Notes: a model not told the origin generated them from the sequence alone. Numbered from the stretch's first letter, positions 24,449-33,251 are shown. The stretch: 64,000 bases of DNA from Sphingosinicella sp. BN140058 (GCF_004135585.1 NZ_CP035501.1:793001-857000), one strand, 5' to 3'. Program-made: numbers and translations.

Positions 24449-26122
24449 TCAGACGCGATCCGGATAGTCCGGCTGAATGTCCGTCGGGATGTGGGTCGTC
24501 GCGGCAAGCACCGTCTCGACATGCTCGTCGAGCCTGGCGTAGCGATCGAAGAACGCCTTCGTCCCCGCATAATCGCCATTGCCCTGCAACCGCACGAGAT
24601 CGGCCACGAGATCGCGCAGACCCGCTTCGAGCCTGTCATAGTCGACCCGGAACCGTCCCGCCTTGCCGTCCCAAGCGAACGCCCCCTTGTCCTTGAGGTA
24701 GCTGTACTGCATCGCGGCCCCGCGCCCGTGCGCCTCGTCGACGCCGAAACGGACGGCGCGGAAGATCCCGGCGAAATAGGTCGCGAGCAGCTGCTCGCGT
24801 TCTGCCACCGGCATCTCGCCGCGCCGCATCAGGTAGAGGATGTTCCACACCCCCATGACGTCGGCCTTGGCCTCTTCGCTCGCGGAATAGACGTCCTTGA
24901 GCTCGGCATTCACCGTGGTCTGCCGTCCGTCCAGGATGATCGTTCCCGGCCCCAGGCTATGGGAGAGCTCGTGGAAGAGGGTCTCCCCCTCCATATATTT
25001 CTTCGAGACGAGCCGCGCCTGATCGGGCACCAGCACCAGCGACGCCATCGGTGCCAGGATCCGGTCATATTTGGCGCCGAGCACGTTGGCCAGGATCACC
25101 TTCTTGGCGCCCTTCTGCTCGCGCACGCGCTCGTCATTGGGCAGGTTGAAGGCAACGGTCTGCACGCCGGGAACATTGTCGCCACCACCATGCACCTGGT
25201 CGGCAACCAGGATCGGCGACGTGAACGGGCGGTTGAAATTCTTGTAGCGCTCCTCGACGGGAAGGTTCCGTTCCATGTCGGGTAGCAGGCTCTTATACTT
25301 GGCGAGAGCCGCGCTTTCCTTCGGGTCCTGCACCGTCACGAAAGCCTCGAACGCGGTCTTCGTGCCGTAGAGCGTATCGGTATAGACCTCGTAGGGACCG
25401 ATCACGACCTCGATCGGCGTGTTCTCGACATCCATCCAGGCCAGCTCGGATGCGTAATAATCGTTGGTTCGGAACGCTTTCGCGCGGAGGCTGAGAAAGT
25501 TGCGCAGGCTCCTGTTCGAGGTTCGGGCCGCGGCTTGTTCGAGCAGCCGCGCCGCGGGCTCCAGCCACTCCCGATATTCGACGCTGTACGGGATCGCCAC
25601 CAGCTTCTCGCCCTGCCGCCGCACCACGGTGTACGGCGACATAAGGGCCTCCTTCTGCTCCGGATTGGCCGCAAGATAGGCCTCGAACACCTCCTTGGTG
25701 AGATCGCGCGGGTAGAAGCCGGCACCCGCCGGCGGTGGTGTATCGCCATAGAAGGGACGATTCTCCGCAAGCGTGTCCCAGGGCCCGAAATGAAGATCGA
25801 ACATATCGAGCCATTGCGCCCGGCGGGGATCCCGGCTGCGTTCGATCTCCGCACGCACGGTCGGATTCCCGACGGACCGCTGACGCAGATAAATCGGGTT
25901 CATCAGCTCGGCCGCCTGGATGAGCAGGTTGATCACGGATCGCTCTTCCGCGTTGAGAAACGCGGTGTTGGCGGGCATTGCGATGCGTGCGATCTGGGCC
26001 CGCGACGCAGCCAGATCGTAGCCTGAGTCCGGTGTCGAAGGGCCTGCAATCTCCCTGTCACCCGACGTCGCCGCGCAGCCGGTCGCGGCAAGCATGAGGG
26101 CGGCGAGCGCCAGTTTGCGCAT
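24449..26122 (-). CDS. Lipoprotein peptidase of family M49 (dipeptidyl-peptidase III-like)
   Basis: 557 residues. Lipobox LAATGC (Cys16) predicts attachment to a membrane after export. Zinc site: GETLFHELSHSLGPG with H384 and H388, plus EEAKADVMGVW providing the third ligand. The family motif is normally HExxGH; here it is the five-residue HELSH, as in the shorter bacterial relatives. DPP III-type enzymes release dipeptides from peptide N-termini; these exported relatives are poorly studied. CAGGAGAG lies above the ATG. Glutaminase follows on the same strand after 112 bases, so release of peptide glutamine followed by deamidation is imaginable. Confidence 0.75.
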   Translation of the reverse strand: MRKLALAALMLAATGCAATSGDREIAGPSTPDSGYDLAASRAQIARIAMPANTAFLNAEERSVINLLIQAAELMNPIYLRQRSVGNPTVRAEIERSRDPRRAQWLDMFDLHFGPWDTLAENRPFYGDTPPPAGAGFYPRDLTKEVFEAYLAANPEQKEALMSPYTVVRRQGEKLVAIPYSVEYREWLEPAARLLEQAAARTSNRSLRNFLSLRAKAFRTNDYYASELAWMDVENTPIEVVIGPYEVYTDTLYGTKTAFEAFVTVQDPKESAALAKYKSLLPDMERNLPVEERYKNFNRPFTSPILVADQVHGGGDNVPGVQTVAFNLPNDERVREQKGAKKVILANVLGAKYDRILAPMASLVLVPDQARLVSKKYMEGETLFHELSHSLGPGTIILDGRQTTVNAELKDVYSASEEAKADVMGVWNILYLMRRGEMPVAEREQLLATYFAGIFRAVRFGVDEAHGRGAAMQYSYLKDKGAFAWDGKAGRFRVDYDRLEAGLRDLVADLVRLQGNGDYAGTKAFFDRYARLDEHVETVLAATTHIPTDIQPDYPDRV

Positions 26123-26307
26123 TCAACTCTCCTGTGTCGTCCGTGTCGCCGGCCCGAACCTGTTAGCAGCGACGACGGCCGCAAAGAAGCCGATACGCCG
26201 GACCGTTGCAAGTCACAGGCGGTCCGCAAGCGCGCGGCCTTCCTCCCCATGGACTCGGCGACGTGAGCGGTGCAACTTCGTCTGTCCGAGAGATGGAGTG
26301 AGACGCC

Positions 26308-26499
26308 ATGCCTCTGTACAGGCTCTGCTTCCAGGAACGCGGGGCGCACCGCGTCGAACAGCAAGTCGGTTTCTTCAACGACGAAGGCGCACTTGCCTAC
26401 GCGCGCCGCTTCGCCCGCGGCCGGGCCGTCGAGGTCTGGCGCGACGCCGTCCTGCTGCACCGGGACCCTGCGCCGCGCGTCCTTGCCGAAAGCCTGTAG
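26308..26499 (+). CDS. Small hypothetical protein (63 aa)
   Basis: MPLYRLCFQERGAHRVEQQVGFFNDEGALAYARRFARGRAVEVW is shown here by segments only: an N-terminal strand (PLYRLCF), an acidic helix (DEGALAYARRFA) and a strand (AVEVWRD). The pattern recalls small alpha/beta proteins of the DUF6894 kind, but the match is loose. GGAGTGAG precedes the ATG. It is monocistronic, ending 4 bases before the convergent ABC exporter stop. Confidence 0.6.
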   Translation: MPLYRLCFQERGAHRVEQQVGFFNDEGALAYARRFARGRAVEVWRDAVLLHRDPAPRVLAESL

Positions 26500-26503
26500 C
26501 AGC

Positions 26504-28297
26504 CTAGCTCAGCAGCTCTTCGGCGCCGCCGGAGCCCGATTGCCGTTCGAACATGCGCCGGTAGGAGCCATCCTTCCGGGCCAGCAGCGCTTCATGAGTC
26601 CCATCCTCCACGATCCGTCCCTGATCGAAGACCAGGATCCGGTCCAGCGCCCGCACGGTCGACAAGCGATGGGCGATGACGATCGCGGTGCGCCCGACGA
26701 GGAGCCGTTCGATCGCCTGCTGGATCAGCGCTTCCGAGTCTGAATCGAGACTCGACGTCGCTTCGTCCAGGACCAGAATGGGTGCATCGGCGAGAAACGC
26801 CCTCGCCAGGGCGACCCGCTGACGTTCGCCCCCGGAGAGCTTGACGCCCCGTTCACCCACCAGCGTGCGATAGGCTTGCGGCAATGCGGAAATGAAAGCG
26901 TGGGCGTTGGCGAGCGATGCCGCCTGCTCGATCTCCGCCTGGCTTGCGTCCGGCCTCGCATAAGCGATGTTGTCTGCCAGGCTGCGGTGAAACAGCAGCG
27001 GCTCCTGCGGCACGATCGCGATCTGCCGGCGAAGCGAGGTCTGCAACACCGTTGCGATATCCTGGCCGTCGATCCGGATCGCGCCCGAACGGACGTCGTG
27101 CAGTCTCTGGATCAGCTTGACGAAGGTGGTCTTGCCCGATCCGGAGCGCCCGACCAGCGCGACGTGTTGGCCGGCAGGTATCGACACGTTCAGCCCCTCG
27201 TACAGCGGGGTCAGGTGCCCACCATAACGGAACGCCACATGATCGAAGACGATCTCTCCGCGATCGACCCGGATCGGCCGGGCATCCGGCAGATCCGCCA
27301 CGCCGAAGGGTTCGTCGTGCAGGCGGACCATCTCCTCCATCTCGTTTACGGAACGCTGAAACTGGTGAACGTGCTGGCCGATGTCGCGAAGATAGCCGTG
27401 GAGGACAAGGTAGCTCGTCAGCACGTAGACGACCTCGCCCGCGCTCGCCCGCCCGGCCGACCACAGCCAGAGCGCAGTCCCGGTCACCCCCATCCGCATC
27501 AGCCACAGCAGGGCCAGTTGGCTGGTGCCGCTCCAGGTGAACAACATCCAGGTGCGGGTCGTCCGCCGGCTCCATTTCTGCAGGATGCGGCTCAGGCCCT
27601 GATCCTCGCGATCTTCCGCCCCGAACGCCTTCACGACGGCATTGGTCGCGATCGCGTCGGCCAGCACGCCGCCTACCCGGGTGTCCCACTGGTTCGACAG
27701 GCGCGCCGCGGGCGCAAGAACCACCGTCGCCAGAATGATCGTGAGGCCGCCGTAGAGCAACGCGCCGAGCGTCATGACCAGTCCGAGCACGGGCCAGTGC
27801 AGGGTCAGCAGCAGCACGGTGCCGACCAGCACCACCACCGACGGCAGCAGCGCGAGCAAGAGAACATCGTTGAGGGTGTCGAGCGCCCACATACCGCGTG
27901 TGATCTTGCGAACCGTCGAGCCCGAGAAGCTGTTCGCATGCCAACCGGACGAGAGCCGCTGGACCCGCTGGAACGCCTCGGAAGCCGTCTCCCGCATAGT
28001 CGCCTGAGTCAACGGCACGACTCCCCACCAGGCGAGATGGCGAAGCGCCACCATTGCCGTCCCCAGCAACGCGATCGCGACGAACGCGGCCCAGGCCGAC
28101 CGGCTGCCGGCGGCGCCGGCGCCGAGGGCATCGATCATCCGCCCGGCGAACAGCGGGACGAAGATCTCGGTGACCGTCGCTGCCGACATCGCTCCGCACA
28201 CGGCCGCGGCGAGCCAAGGGCGCCGCTTCCACTTCGCCCATGCGAAGGCGAGAACGACGCCCAGTGCGGAGGACGCCTGCTTGTTCTTGGAGTTCAT
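26504..28297 (-). CDS. ABC exporter half-transporter (fused membrane and ATPase domains)
   Basis: 597 residues: six membrane helices (about 25-320, ABC type I exporter fold) followed by the ATPase: Walker A GRSGSGKTT, Q-loop IVPQEPLLF, signature LSGGERQRVALARA, Walker B ILVLDEATSSLD, and H-loop VIAHRLSTV. It should act as a homodimer moving lipids, peptides or drugs outward; the substrate cannot be told. No strong ribosome site precedes the ATG, but 77 bases upstream a 16-codon reading frame with a strong site ends, and hairpins lie between (see leader features). Confidence 0.85.
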   Translation of the reverse strand: MNSKNKQASSALGVVLAFAWAKWKRRPWLAAAVCGAMSAATVTEIFVPLFAGRMIDALGAGAAGSRSAWAAFVAIALLGTAMVALRHLAWWGVVPLTQATMRETASEAFQRVQRLSSGWHANSFSGSTVRKITRGMWALDTLNDVLLLALLPSVVVLVGTVLLLTLHWPVLGLVMTLGALLYGGLTIILATVVLAPAARLSNQWDTRVGGVLADAIATNAVVKAFGAEDREDQGLSRILQKWSRRTTRTWMLFTWSGTSQLALLWLMRMGVTGTALWLWSAGRASAGEVVYVLTSYLVLHGYLRDIGQHVHQFQRSVNEMEEMVRLHDEPFGVADLPDARPIRVDRGEIVFDHVAFRYGGHLTPLYEGLNVSIPAGQHVALVGRSGSGKTTFVKLIQRLHDVRSGAIRIDGQDIATVLQTSLRRQIAIVPQEPLLFHRSLADNIAYARPDASQAEIEQAASLANAHAFISALPQAYRTLVGERGVKLSGGERQRVALARAFLADAPILVLDEATSSLDSDSEALIQQAIERLLVGRTAIVIAHRLSTVRALDRILVFDQGRIVEDGTHEALLARKDGSYRRMFERQSGSGGAEELLS

Positions 28298-28343
28298 GAT
28301 GCTGCCGCGCTGCCGCGCGTCCTTGTTCTTGTTGTCACTCGCT

Positions 28344-28363
28344 GGTGCGCAATGCGGCGCACC
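28344..28363 (-). promoter_or_regulatory. Hairpin between leader frame and ABC exporter
   Basis: A perfect 7-bp stem, GGTGCGC with GCGCACC, around a 6-base loop, in the 76 bases between the small frame's stop and the exporter's ATG. No T-run follows, so translational control is more likely than termination. A second hairpin (GCCTT/AAGGC) overlaps the last codons of the small frame. Confidence 0.4.
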
Positions 28364-28373
28364 GAAACCGAAG

Positions 28374-28424
28374 TCAGCCTTTGCGAAGGCCTCGGCGGGA
28401 GAACGGATTGCGAATCGCAGTCAT
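28374..28424 (-). CDS. Possible 16-residue Arg-rich leader peptide
   Basis: ATG 28424 is preceded by GGAGGGAGCGTTG, the strongest ribosome site in this region, and encodes MTAIRNPFSRRGLRKG. Four of 16 residues are Arg. It ends 76 bases above the exporter gene on the same strand. The stop region folds into a small hairpin. Its length and position fit a regulatory leader peptide; it might instead be chance, since the frame is so short. Confidence 0.35.
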   Translation of the reverse strand: MTAIRNPFSRRGLRKG

Positions 28425-28810
28425 CAACGCTCCCTCCATGAGTGAGCGGCTCCGATAGCCCAAATCCGAGGACCCCGCCAGCCCGGCCGCGCCGCCGACC
28501 TCGGACCACGCCCAGCCGCCGCTGCGCACATATGCGCACATCTCATCACGGACACGGCGGGTGGCCTGTATCTGTCCTGTTCTTACGGCGGGTATTTCCG
28601 GTGAAAGGCCGTAGTTATACCGCCTCCGTGTGGCCATAGTTGCGGGGCGGGACAGAGAGGTCACGGCTCCCGGGGGTGGAGCAGAGGCTGGGTGGAGGAT
28701 CGTTGGGGGACGGTCCTCGCACGCCGAACAGGCGGACACCCAGCCATTTTTCCTCTTTCCCGCAGAGCCGTCCTGGCCGGAGGGTTTCTCGGATGGAAGG
28801 AAGGAAGGAA
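28425..28810. other. Gene-free region upstream of the ABC exporter leader
   Basis: 386 bases. It holds the 24-bp element at 28525-28548 and a possible minus-strand -10 (TATAAC, 28619-28614) with no good -35. A 121-codon minus-strand frame covers part of it but has poor composition and no ribosome site except at the 16-codon leader. Confidence 0.4.
28525..28548 (-). promoter_or_regulatory. Second copy of the XRE-associated 24-bp element
   Basis: CGCACA-TATG-CGCACATCTCATCA matches CGCACA-AATC-CGCACATCTCGTCA at 2464-2487 in 21 of 24 positions, same strand. It lies about 228 bases above the ABC exporter start and may be a second target of the XRE regulator. Confidence 0.4.
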
Positions 28811-29014
28811 ATGAAGTCGCTTCATGACCCGCTCGTTGCTTCGTCGGACGAGCTCGACGGCCGGATCATTCAGCAGCAATCGCGTGAGAACCTCAGCCGC
28901 TCGATCGACATCTGGCTGCGCCGCACGCATGCCGGTGGCACGGGCGCATCGCTGCCGAACAGGCCAAAGCCGGACAGCATCAACGACTTGGCGCCGTCGC
29001 GCACGGCCGCCTGA
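28811..29014 (+). CDS. Small hypothetical protein (67 aa)
   Basis: ATG 28811 follows AAGGAAGGAA directly; in-frame ATG 28793, with GGAGGG 8 bases above, would add six residues. The protein has an acidic/amide-rich helix (SSDELDGRIIQQQSRENLSRSIDIWLRR) and a Pro/Asn-rich tail. No signal, span or family seen. It ends 8 bases before the convergent ABC permease stop. The good ribosome sites favour a real gene. Confidence 0.5.
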   Translation: MKSLHDPLVASSDELDGRIIQQQSRENLSRSIDIWLRRTHAGGTGASLPNRPKPDSINDLAPSRTAA

Positions 29015-29022
29015 TCAGTCGA

Positions 29023-29874
29023 TCAGTTGATGTCTTGACGCTTGAAGCTGACGAACGTCAGTCCCGCCACACCGATCACCCATGCTGCGATCGCCGCAAG
29101 CGAGCCGATCCATGACCAGGCAATTGGCTCCGTCTCCGGAAGGCTGGCCTGAAAGGCCGCACCTTCGCTGAGCCAGCTCGAAAGATTGTCGAAATGGTAG
29201 CCGGGAAGCAGCTGGTACAAGGCCCAGACGAGCCGCGGCGCATAAACGGCAAGCAAAGGCGACAGTCCGAGGAAGGCCTGCTCCGCAGTCACGGCGACCA
29301 GGCCGATCACCAAAGCGGCGATGGTCGATCGGGTGAGTATCGCCGCGAGACTGGTATAGGCGATCGTCACGAGCACTGGCGACAGCGCCTTCAACGCCCC
29401 GATATATTGCGCCTCAGCCAGTGCCGAGGCCGTGATCCCGTCCGGGATCGGAGTCCCGAGAACCACGTCGCCGAGCCACCCCATCGCCAAGGTCAGCAGC
29501 CCGGTGAGCAGGAACGCCGCATAGAGGAACAGGATGGTCACCCCATATTTCGCGGCGATCAGCGCGCCCCTTGCGCGGTGCGGGACCACCAGCTTCCACG
29601 TGTTCCAGCCATATTCGCCGGCAAAGACGAACGCGGTGAACGCTGCGATCAGATAGCGGCCGAACATGTGCGGCGGCACGTACCAGATCGCGGCCGTGCT
29701 CTCGATCCATTTGGCGGCGGCGGGCGCGACGACCTGCGGCCGCGCTTGCGAGAGCCCGATGAGGATCAGCAGAACCGACAATATCAGGCATGCGATCGGA
29801 TAGATCCAGACCAGGAACCAGGTAGCCCGATGGCGGCGGAACTTCAGCGTTTCGGCGGCGAAGGCTTCAAACAT
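29023..29874 (-). CDS. ABC transporter permease (ABC-2 type)
   Basis: 283 residues with six predicted spans; starts MFEAFAAETLKFRRHRATWFL, the cytoplasmic entry typical of ABC-2 permeases that export drugs or lantibiotic-like peptides (LanE/BcrB style). ATG 29874 overlaps the ATPase gene end, after GGAGGAGATGG. It must pair with that ATPase. No peptide precursor or two-component system of a lantibiotic immunity type is beside it, so the substrate is open. Confidence 0.75.
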   Translation of the reverse strand: MFEAFAAETLKFRRHRATWFLVWIYPIACLILSVLLILIGLSQARPQVVAPAAAKWIESTAAIWYVPPHMFGRYLIAAFTAFVFAGEYGWNTWKLVVPHRARGALIAAKYGVTILFLYAAFLLTGLLTLAMGWLGDVVLGTPIPDGITASALAEAQYIGALKALSPVLVTIAYTSLAAILTRSTIAALVIGLVAVTAEQAFLGLSPLLAVYAPRLVWALYQLLPGYHFDNLSSWLSEGAAFQASLPETEPIAWSWIGSLAAIAAWVIGVAGLTFVSFKRQDIN

Positions 29875-30784
29875 CGGCCATCTCCTCCTGGGTGATCGAG
29901 AGGAACACTTCCTCGAGGTTGCGGCGCTCCGGCGCGAGCGCGAAGATGTCGACGCCCGCGCCGACGAGGCGCCGAACAAGTTCCGGCGCTTCCTCCTGCG
30001 TGGCGCTGACGAGAAGGCTGTCGCCCTCCGCGGTCGCGGCCCATCGTTCCTCGATCACCGAGCGAGCGAGTTCGAGGGGTGACGCATGCAGCCGCAGCCC
30101 CTCGTCCGCCGATAGCAAGTCGCGGATCGTGGCCTCGCGGATCACCTCGCCGCGGCTGATGATCGCAACCCGGTCGCAGACCTGCTGGACCTCGTGCAGG
30201 AGGTGACTCGACAGAAATACCGTCTTGCCGTGATCGGCGGACAGGCTGCGGATGAGCAGGCGCATCTCCTGGATACCGGCGGCGTCCAGGCCGTTCACAG
30301 GTTCGTCGAGGATAACCAGTTCCGGATCGCCAAGCAGGGCCGCGGCGACGCCGAGGCGTTGCCGCATCCCGGTCGAGTAGCCTTTCACCTTACGGTTCGC
30401 CGCGTCAGACAGGCCGACCTGGGCGAGCAATGCATCGATCCGATCGGCGCCGGCGCCATGCGTTTTCGCCAGCACCTGGAGGTTCGTCCGCCCGGAGAGG
30501 AACGGATAGAAAGCGCCGCCGTCGACCAGGGAGCCGACTCGCCGGAGCACGGCCGGATTGTTGCGGAGCGGTTCACCGAATAGGTGCACCTCGCCCGCCG
30601 TCGGCGCGATCAATCCCAGCAACATGCGGATGGTTGTGCTCTTTCCGGCACCATTGGGGCCAAGGAAACCGTAGACCTCGCCGGCACCGACGGAAATCGA
30701 CACCCCCTTCACGGCCTGCACGCCGTTCTTTCCGCCGCGGTAGACCTTCCCGAGATCGACCAGTTCCACCACCGGCAATGTCAT
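29867..30784 (-). CDS. ABC transporter ATP-binding protein (drug-export type)
   Basis: 305 residues. Walker A GPNGAGKSTT, signature YSTGMRQRLGVAAALL (S-T-G-M form common in BcrA/CcmA-like ATPases), Walker B LVILDEPVNGLD, H-loop LSSHLL. The C-terminal 85 residues, beyond the ATPase core, have the ALAPERRNLEEVFL motif of this subfamily. ATG 30784 has AAAGGGGGCGC above it. It overlaps the permease gene by 8 bases, forming a two-gene transporter for an unknown substrate. Confidence 0.85.
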   Translation of the reverse strand: MTLPVVELVDLGKVYRGGKNGVQAVKGVSISVGAGEVYGFLGPNGAGKSTTIRMLLGLIAPTAGEVHLFGEPLRNNPAVLRRVGSLVDGGAFYPFLSGRTNLQVLAKTHGAGADRIDALLAQVGLSDAANRKVKGYSTGMRQRLGVAAALLGDPELVILDEPVNGLDAAGIQEMRLLIRSLSADHGKTVFLSSHLLHEVQQVCDRVAIISRGEVIREATIRDLLSADEGLRLHASPLELARSVIEERWAATAEGDSLLVSATQEEAPELVRRLVGAGVDIFALAPERRNLEEVFLSITQEEMADV

Positions 30785-30898
30785 GCGCCCCCTTTGCGGC
30801 CAACGCCGCAGCCCATCTCGCACGAAGATGTGTCACGCCAGGCAGGCCGACGCAAGGCACCGCCGACGGGAGAGGATGTTGCAATCGATCCGAGCGCG

Positions 30899-32455
30899 TC
30901 AGCGCCGTCCTGCAAGCCGCAGCCCCGCCTCGCCGTCGCGACCGTAAATGTCCTCCCGGATAGCGATGCCCGAGCCGGTCGGGGCTGCGGTCAGGTACGT
31001 GATGTAGACCGGAACCGGAGACTTGAGCGGAACCTGTTGCTCGGGCGCCGCGGATTTTGCGGTCGGCACACGACCGAACAGCCAGCGGGCCAGACGCCTG
31101 GCATCCTCGACGCGGACGCAGCCGGCACTCTGCTTCCGGTCGGCGGCGCCGAACAGCCGCTTGTCGGGTGTGTCGTGCAGATAGACACCGAACTGATTGG
31201 GGAACATGAACTTCATGTTCCCCATCGAATTCTTCGGTCCGGGCAATTGCCGCATCGGCACTTCGACCTCGCCTCTCGCTACTGCACGCCAGTCGATCGT
31301 CTTGGCGTCCACCGGCTTCGCGTCGTCGGACCAGTCGGAAAGAATCTGGTAGCGCTCGGCCCGGATGTAGCCGAGACCTTGCGAAAGCACCTTGGGCGCA
31401 ACCCGGCTCTGCACCAGATCGGGCGGCACGTTCCAATAGGGGTTCAGCACCGCGAAACGGATATAGGCGGCGAGCATCGGTGTCGGCTCGGTGACCCGGC
31501 CGACGATCACCTTCATCGAATCCACCGGACGGCCGCCCTGATACATCCACAAACGCTGGGCGGCGGCGTCAACGAGGACGTAGCGATCCGCCATGGACGG
31601 CAGCGCACGCGCACGCTCGAGATTGAGGCGGAGCTTGGCCGCGAAGTCGCGCGGACCGGTGTTCAGCAGGGCGATCGTTGGCTTGTCGGCGATGCCGTTC
31701 CCGGCGAGCCCGTGGCTGGCCTGAAAGGCGCGAACGGCGGCACCGGTCTCGACGTCGAACAGGTCGCCAGGCGATAGCCCGAGCCGCATGCGCAGATCCT
31801 GCACCCGCTCGCCCCGCATTCCGCTGCGCAGCGGCGGTCCCTCGGCGATCCGGGTTTGCGGCAAGTCGCCCCAGCGCTCGCTCCAGAGAAGATAAGCCTC
31901 GCGCAGCTGCTCGTAGAGAGGATGGGTGCCGAGCGCCTCCGACAGCGAGGCCGGCTTTCCCGCCGCTCCGGCCGCCCGATCGAGCGTCGCTCCGGGCGAC
32001 GGTGCCGTCGGGATCAGGGCCGCGTCGACATAGGTCATGTCGGCGGCGCGGCTGCGGCGCAGATCCCGCGCATATTTCAGGAAGCCGCGCGACAGCTGCA
32101 CTTCCGCGCGCGCCGCCCCCTTGGAAGAGTTCGCATCATCGAAGGCGCTGCGCAAACGCCGCACCTGATAGTCGCGGGGGTCGAGCCCGTCGGCATCCGC
32201 CGTTTCGAGCCGCGCAAGCACGGCTTCGGCGGCGTCCGACAGACGCGAACCCTCGGTCCACAACGGCGCATAGCCGCGGGCCGCATAAAGCTGCCGCACG
32301 GTCCGGTCGGAAGACGAACGGACCTCCGCCTCGAGCACAGAGGGCGACGCGGCCTGCAATGGCGCCTGCAACGCCGCGTGCGAAGCGACGAGCAGCGCTG
32401 CAGCGAGCGCAATCCTCCGCGCGGCGGAGCGCCGCGTCTTCCGACCATCCATCAT
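30899..32455 (-). CDS. L,D-transpeptidase of YcbB/LdtD type
   Basis: 518 residues with signal peptide (ending near LQAAS). A helical scaffold domain, a peptidoglycan-binding domain (about 210-265, RSGMRGERVQDLRMRLG ... GIADKPTIALLN) and a YkuD catalytic domain follow, the order of E. coli YcbB. Catalytic residues: H427 in VYLHDTPDKRLFG and C446 in SAGCVRVED. Such enzymes make 3-3 cross-links between meso-diaminopimelate residues in the periplasm, giving beta-lactam tolerance. The start is ATG 32455 or 32452; no strong ribosome site. It lies 7 bases downstream of the DUF4142 gene on the same strand, so both may share the stress promoter at 33103-33128. Confidence 0.85.
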   Translation of the reverse strand: MMDGRKTRRSAARRIALAAALLVASHAALQAPLQAASPSVLEAEVRSSSDRTVRQLYAARGYAPLWTEGSRLSDAAEAVLARLETADADGLDPRDYQVRRLRSAFDDANSSKGAARAEVQLSRGFLKYARDLRRSRAADMTYVDAALIPTAPSPGATLDRAAGAAGKPASLSEALGTHPLYEQLREAYLLWSERWGDLPQTRIAEGPPLRSGMRGERVQDLRMRLGLSPGDLFDVETGAAVRAFQASHGLAGNGIADKPTIALLNTGPRDFAAKLRLNLERARALPSMADRYVLVDAAAQRLWMYQGGRPVDSMKVIVGRVTEPTPMLAAYIRFAVLNPYWNVPPDLVQSRVAPKVLSQGLGYIRAERYQILSDWSDDAKPVDAKTIDWRAVARGEVEVPMRQLPGPKNSMGNMKFMFPNQFGVYLHDTPDKRLFGAADRKQSAGCVRVEDARRLARWLFGRVPTAKSAAPEQQVPLKSPVPVYITYLTAAPTGSGIAIREDIYGRDGEAGLRLAGRR

Positions 32456-32462
32456 CCGGCGA

Positions 32463-33056
32463 TCAGCCGCGCTCGCCGCGCCTGCGATCCGTCGTCGGTG
32501 CCGGTGCCGGTGTTGCGCACGCTGCGGTGCTCGGCAGGCTTTGCGCCTGGTTGAGGTGCATCTGGATCACCGGCACCGCCTGCGACGCGACGGTGCGAAG
32601 CGCCGGCCGGTCGCCGTCCTGCGAGAAGGTCTGGTGCAGGGTCAACGCCTCCTGGTGCGCCATGATCTGCTCGTTGCGGAAGGCGCTTTCGAAACCGCCC
32701 GGAGCGGCAGCCTGCAGCCGCTGCAGCATCTCCATATGCCGCGGCATCATCTGCGGCGGTGGCGGGGTGACGCCATCTGTCTGAGCGGCCTGGGTGATCT
32801 GGGCCGTGGTGCGGGTGTGATCGTCTACCAGCATCTGCGCGAACTGGCGGACCGTCGGATCGCAGGAGCGCTGCAGAGCCAGCTGGCCCGACTGAATCTC
32901 GAACATGTCGCTGCTCGCCGCGGTGGCGACATATTCCATCGCCGGCATGCCCGCGGGCGCCGCCTCGCTCGGGGCTGCGGCCGTTTCGTCCTCGGACGTC
33001 GACGAACAGGCAGTCGCGAGCAATGCCGCGCTCGCCGCCAAAAGAAGTGCTTTCAT
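32463..33056 (-). CDS. DUF4142 lipoprotein
   Basis: 197 residues. The lipobox LLATAC gives a predicted lipoprotein. The body is a four-helix DUF4142 (ferritin-like bundle): YVATAASSDMFEIQSGQLALQ, RQFAQMLVDDHTRTTAQI, FRNEQIMAHQEALTLHQTFSQDG. DUF4142 genes are often stress-induced in alphaproteobacteria. GGGAGA lies about 9 bases above the ATG, and an EcfG-like promoter about 47 bases above it. The C-terminus has a Pro/Thr tail. Molecular role unknown. Confidence 0.85.
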   Translation of the reverse strand: MKALLLAASAALLATACSSTSEDETAAAPSEAAPAGMPAMEYVATAASSDMFEIQSGQLALQRSCDPTVRQFAQMLVDDHTRTTAQITQAAQTDGVTPPPPQMMPRHMEMLQRLQAAAPGGFESAFRNEQIMAHQEALTLHQTFSQDGDRPALRTVASQAVPVIQMHLNQAQSLPSTAACATPAPAPTTDRRRGERG

Positions 33057-33102
33057 GCTTTGTGTCTCCCTAACGAGGTTTTGCCCCCGCTGCGGAGATA
33101 CA

Positions 33103-33128
33103 TACGACGGCACCCGCCCCTCGGTTCC
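33103..33128 (-). promoter_or_regulatory. EcfG-like promoter of the DUF4142/L,D-transpeptidase unit
   Basis: GGAAC (33128-33124), 17 bases, CGTA (33106-33103) on the minus strand: one mismatch from GGAAC-N17-CGTT. DUF4142 genes are plausible stress-regulon members. Confidence 0.45.
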
Positions 33129-33251
33129 GCGCAAAAACGGAACAGCCCGACGCTTGAACCGGAACAGACGCTCAGGAGAGGCAGCAACGCGGCAATGTCG
33201 CGAAGAATTCCGGCAAAGACTATTCGTGGCCGGCAGAAGCGACCACGCTGG

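Noticed and set aside
26876-28441. 521-codon plus-strand frame
   Set aside because: Antisense to the ABC exporter with all ATPase motifs.
28374-28739. 121-codon minus-strand frame containing the leader peptide; lasso or other RiPP precursor idea
   Set aside because: The upper part lies over a promoter-like TATAAC and has random composition. No cyclase, peptidase or RRE-type gene is near the ABC exporter, so a RiPP cluster is not supported.
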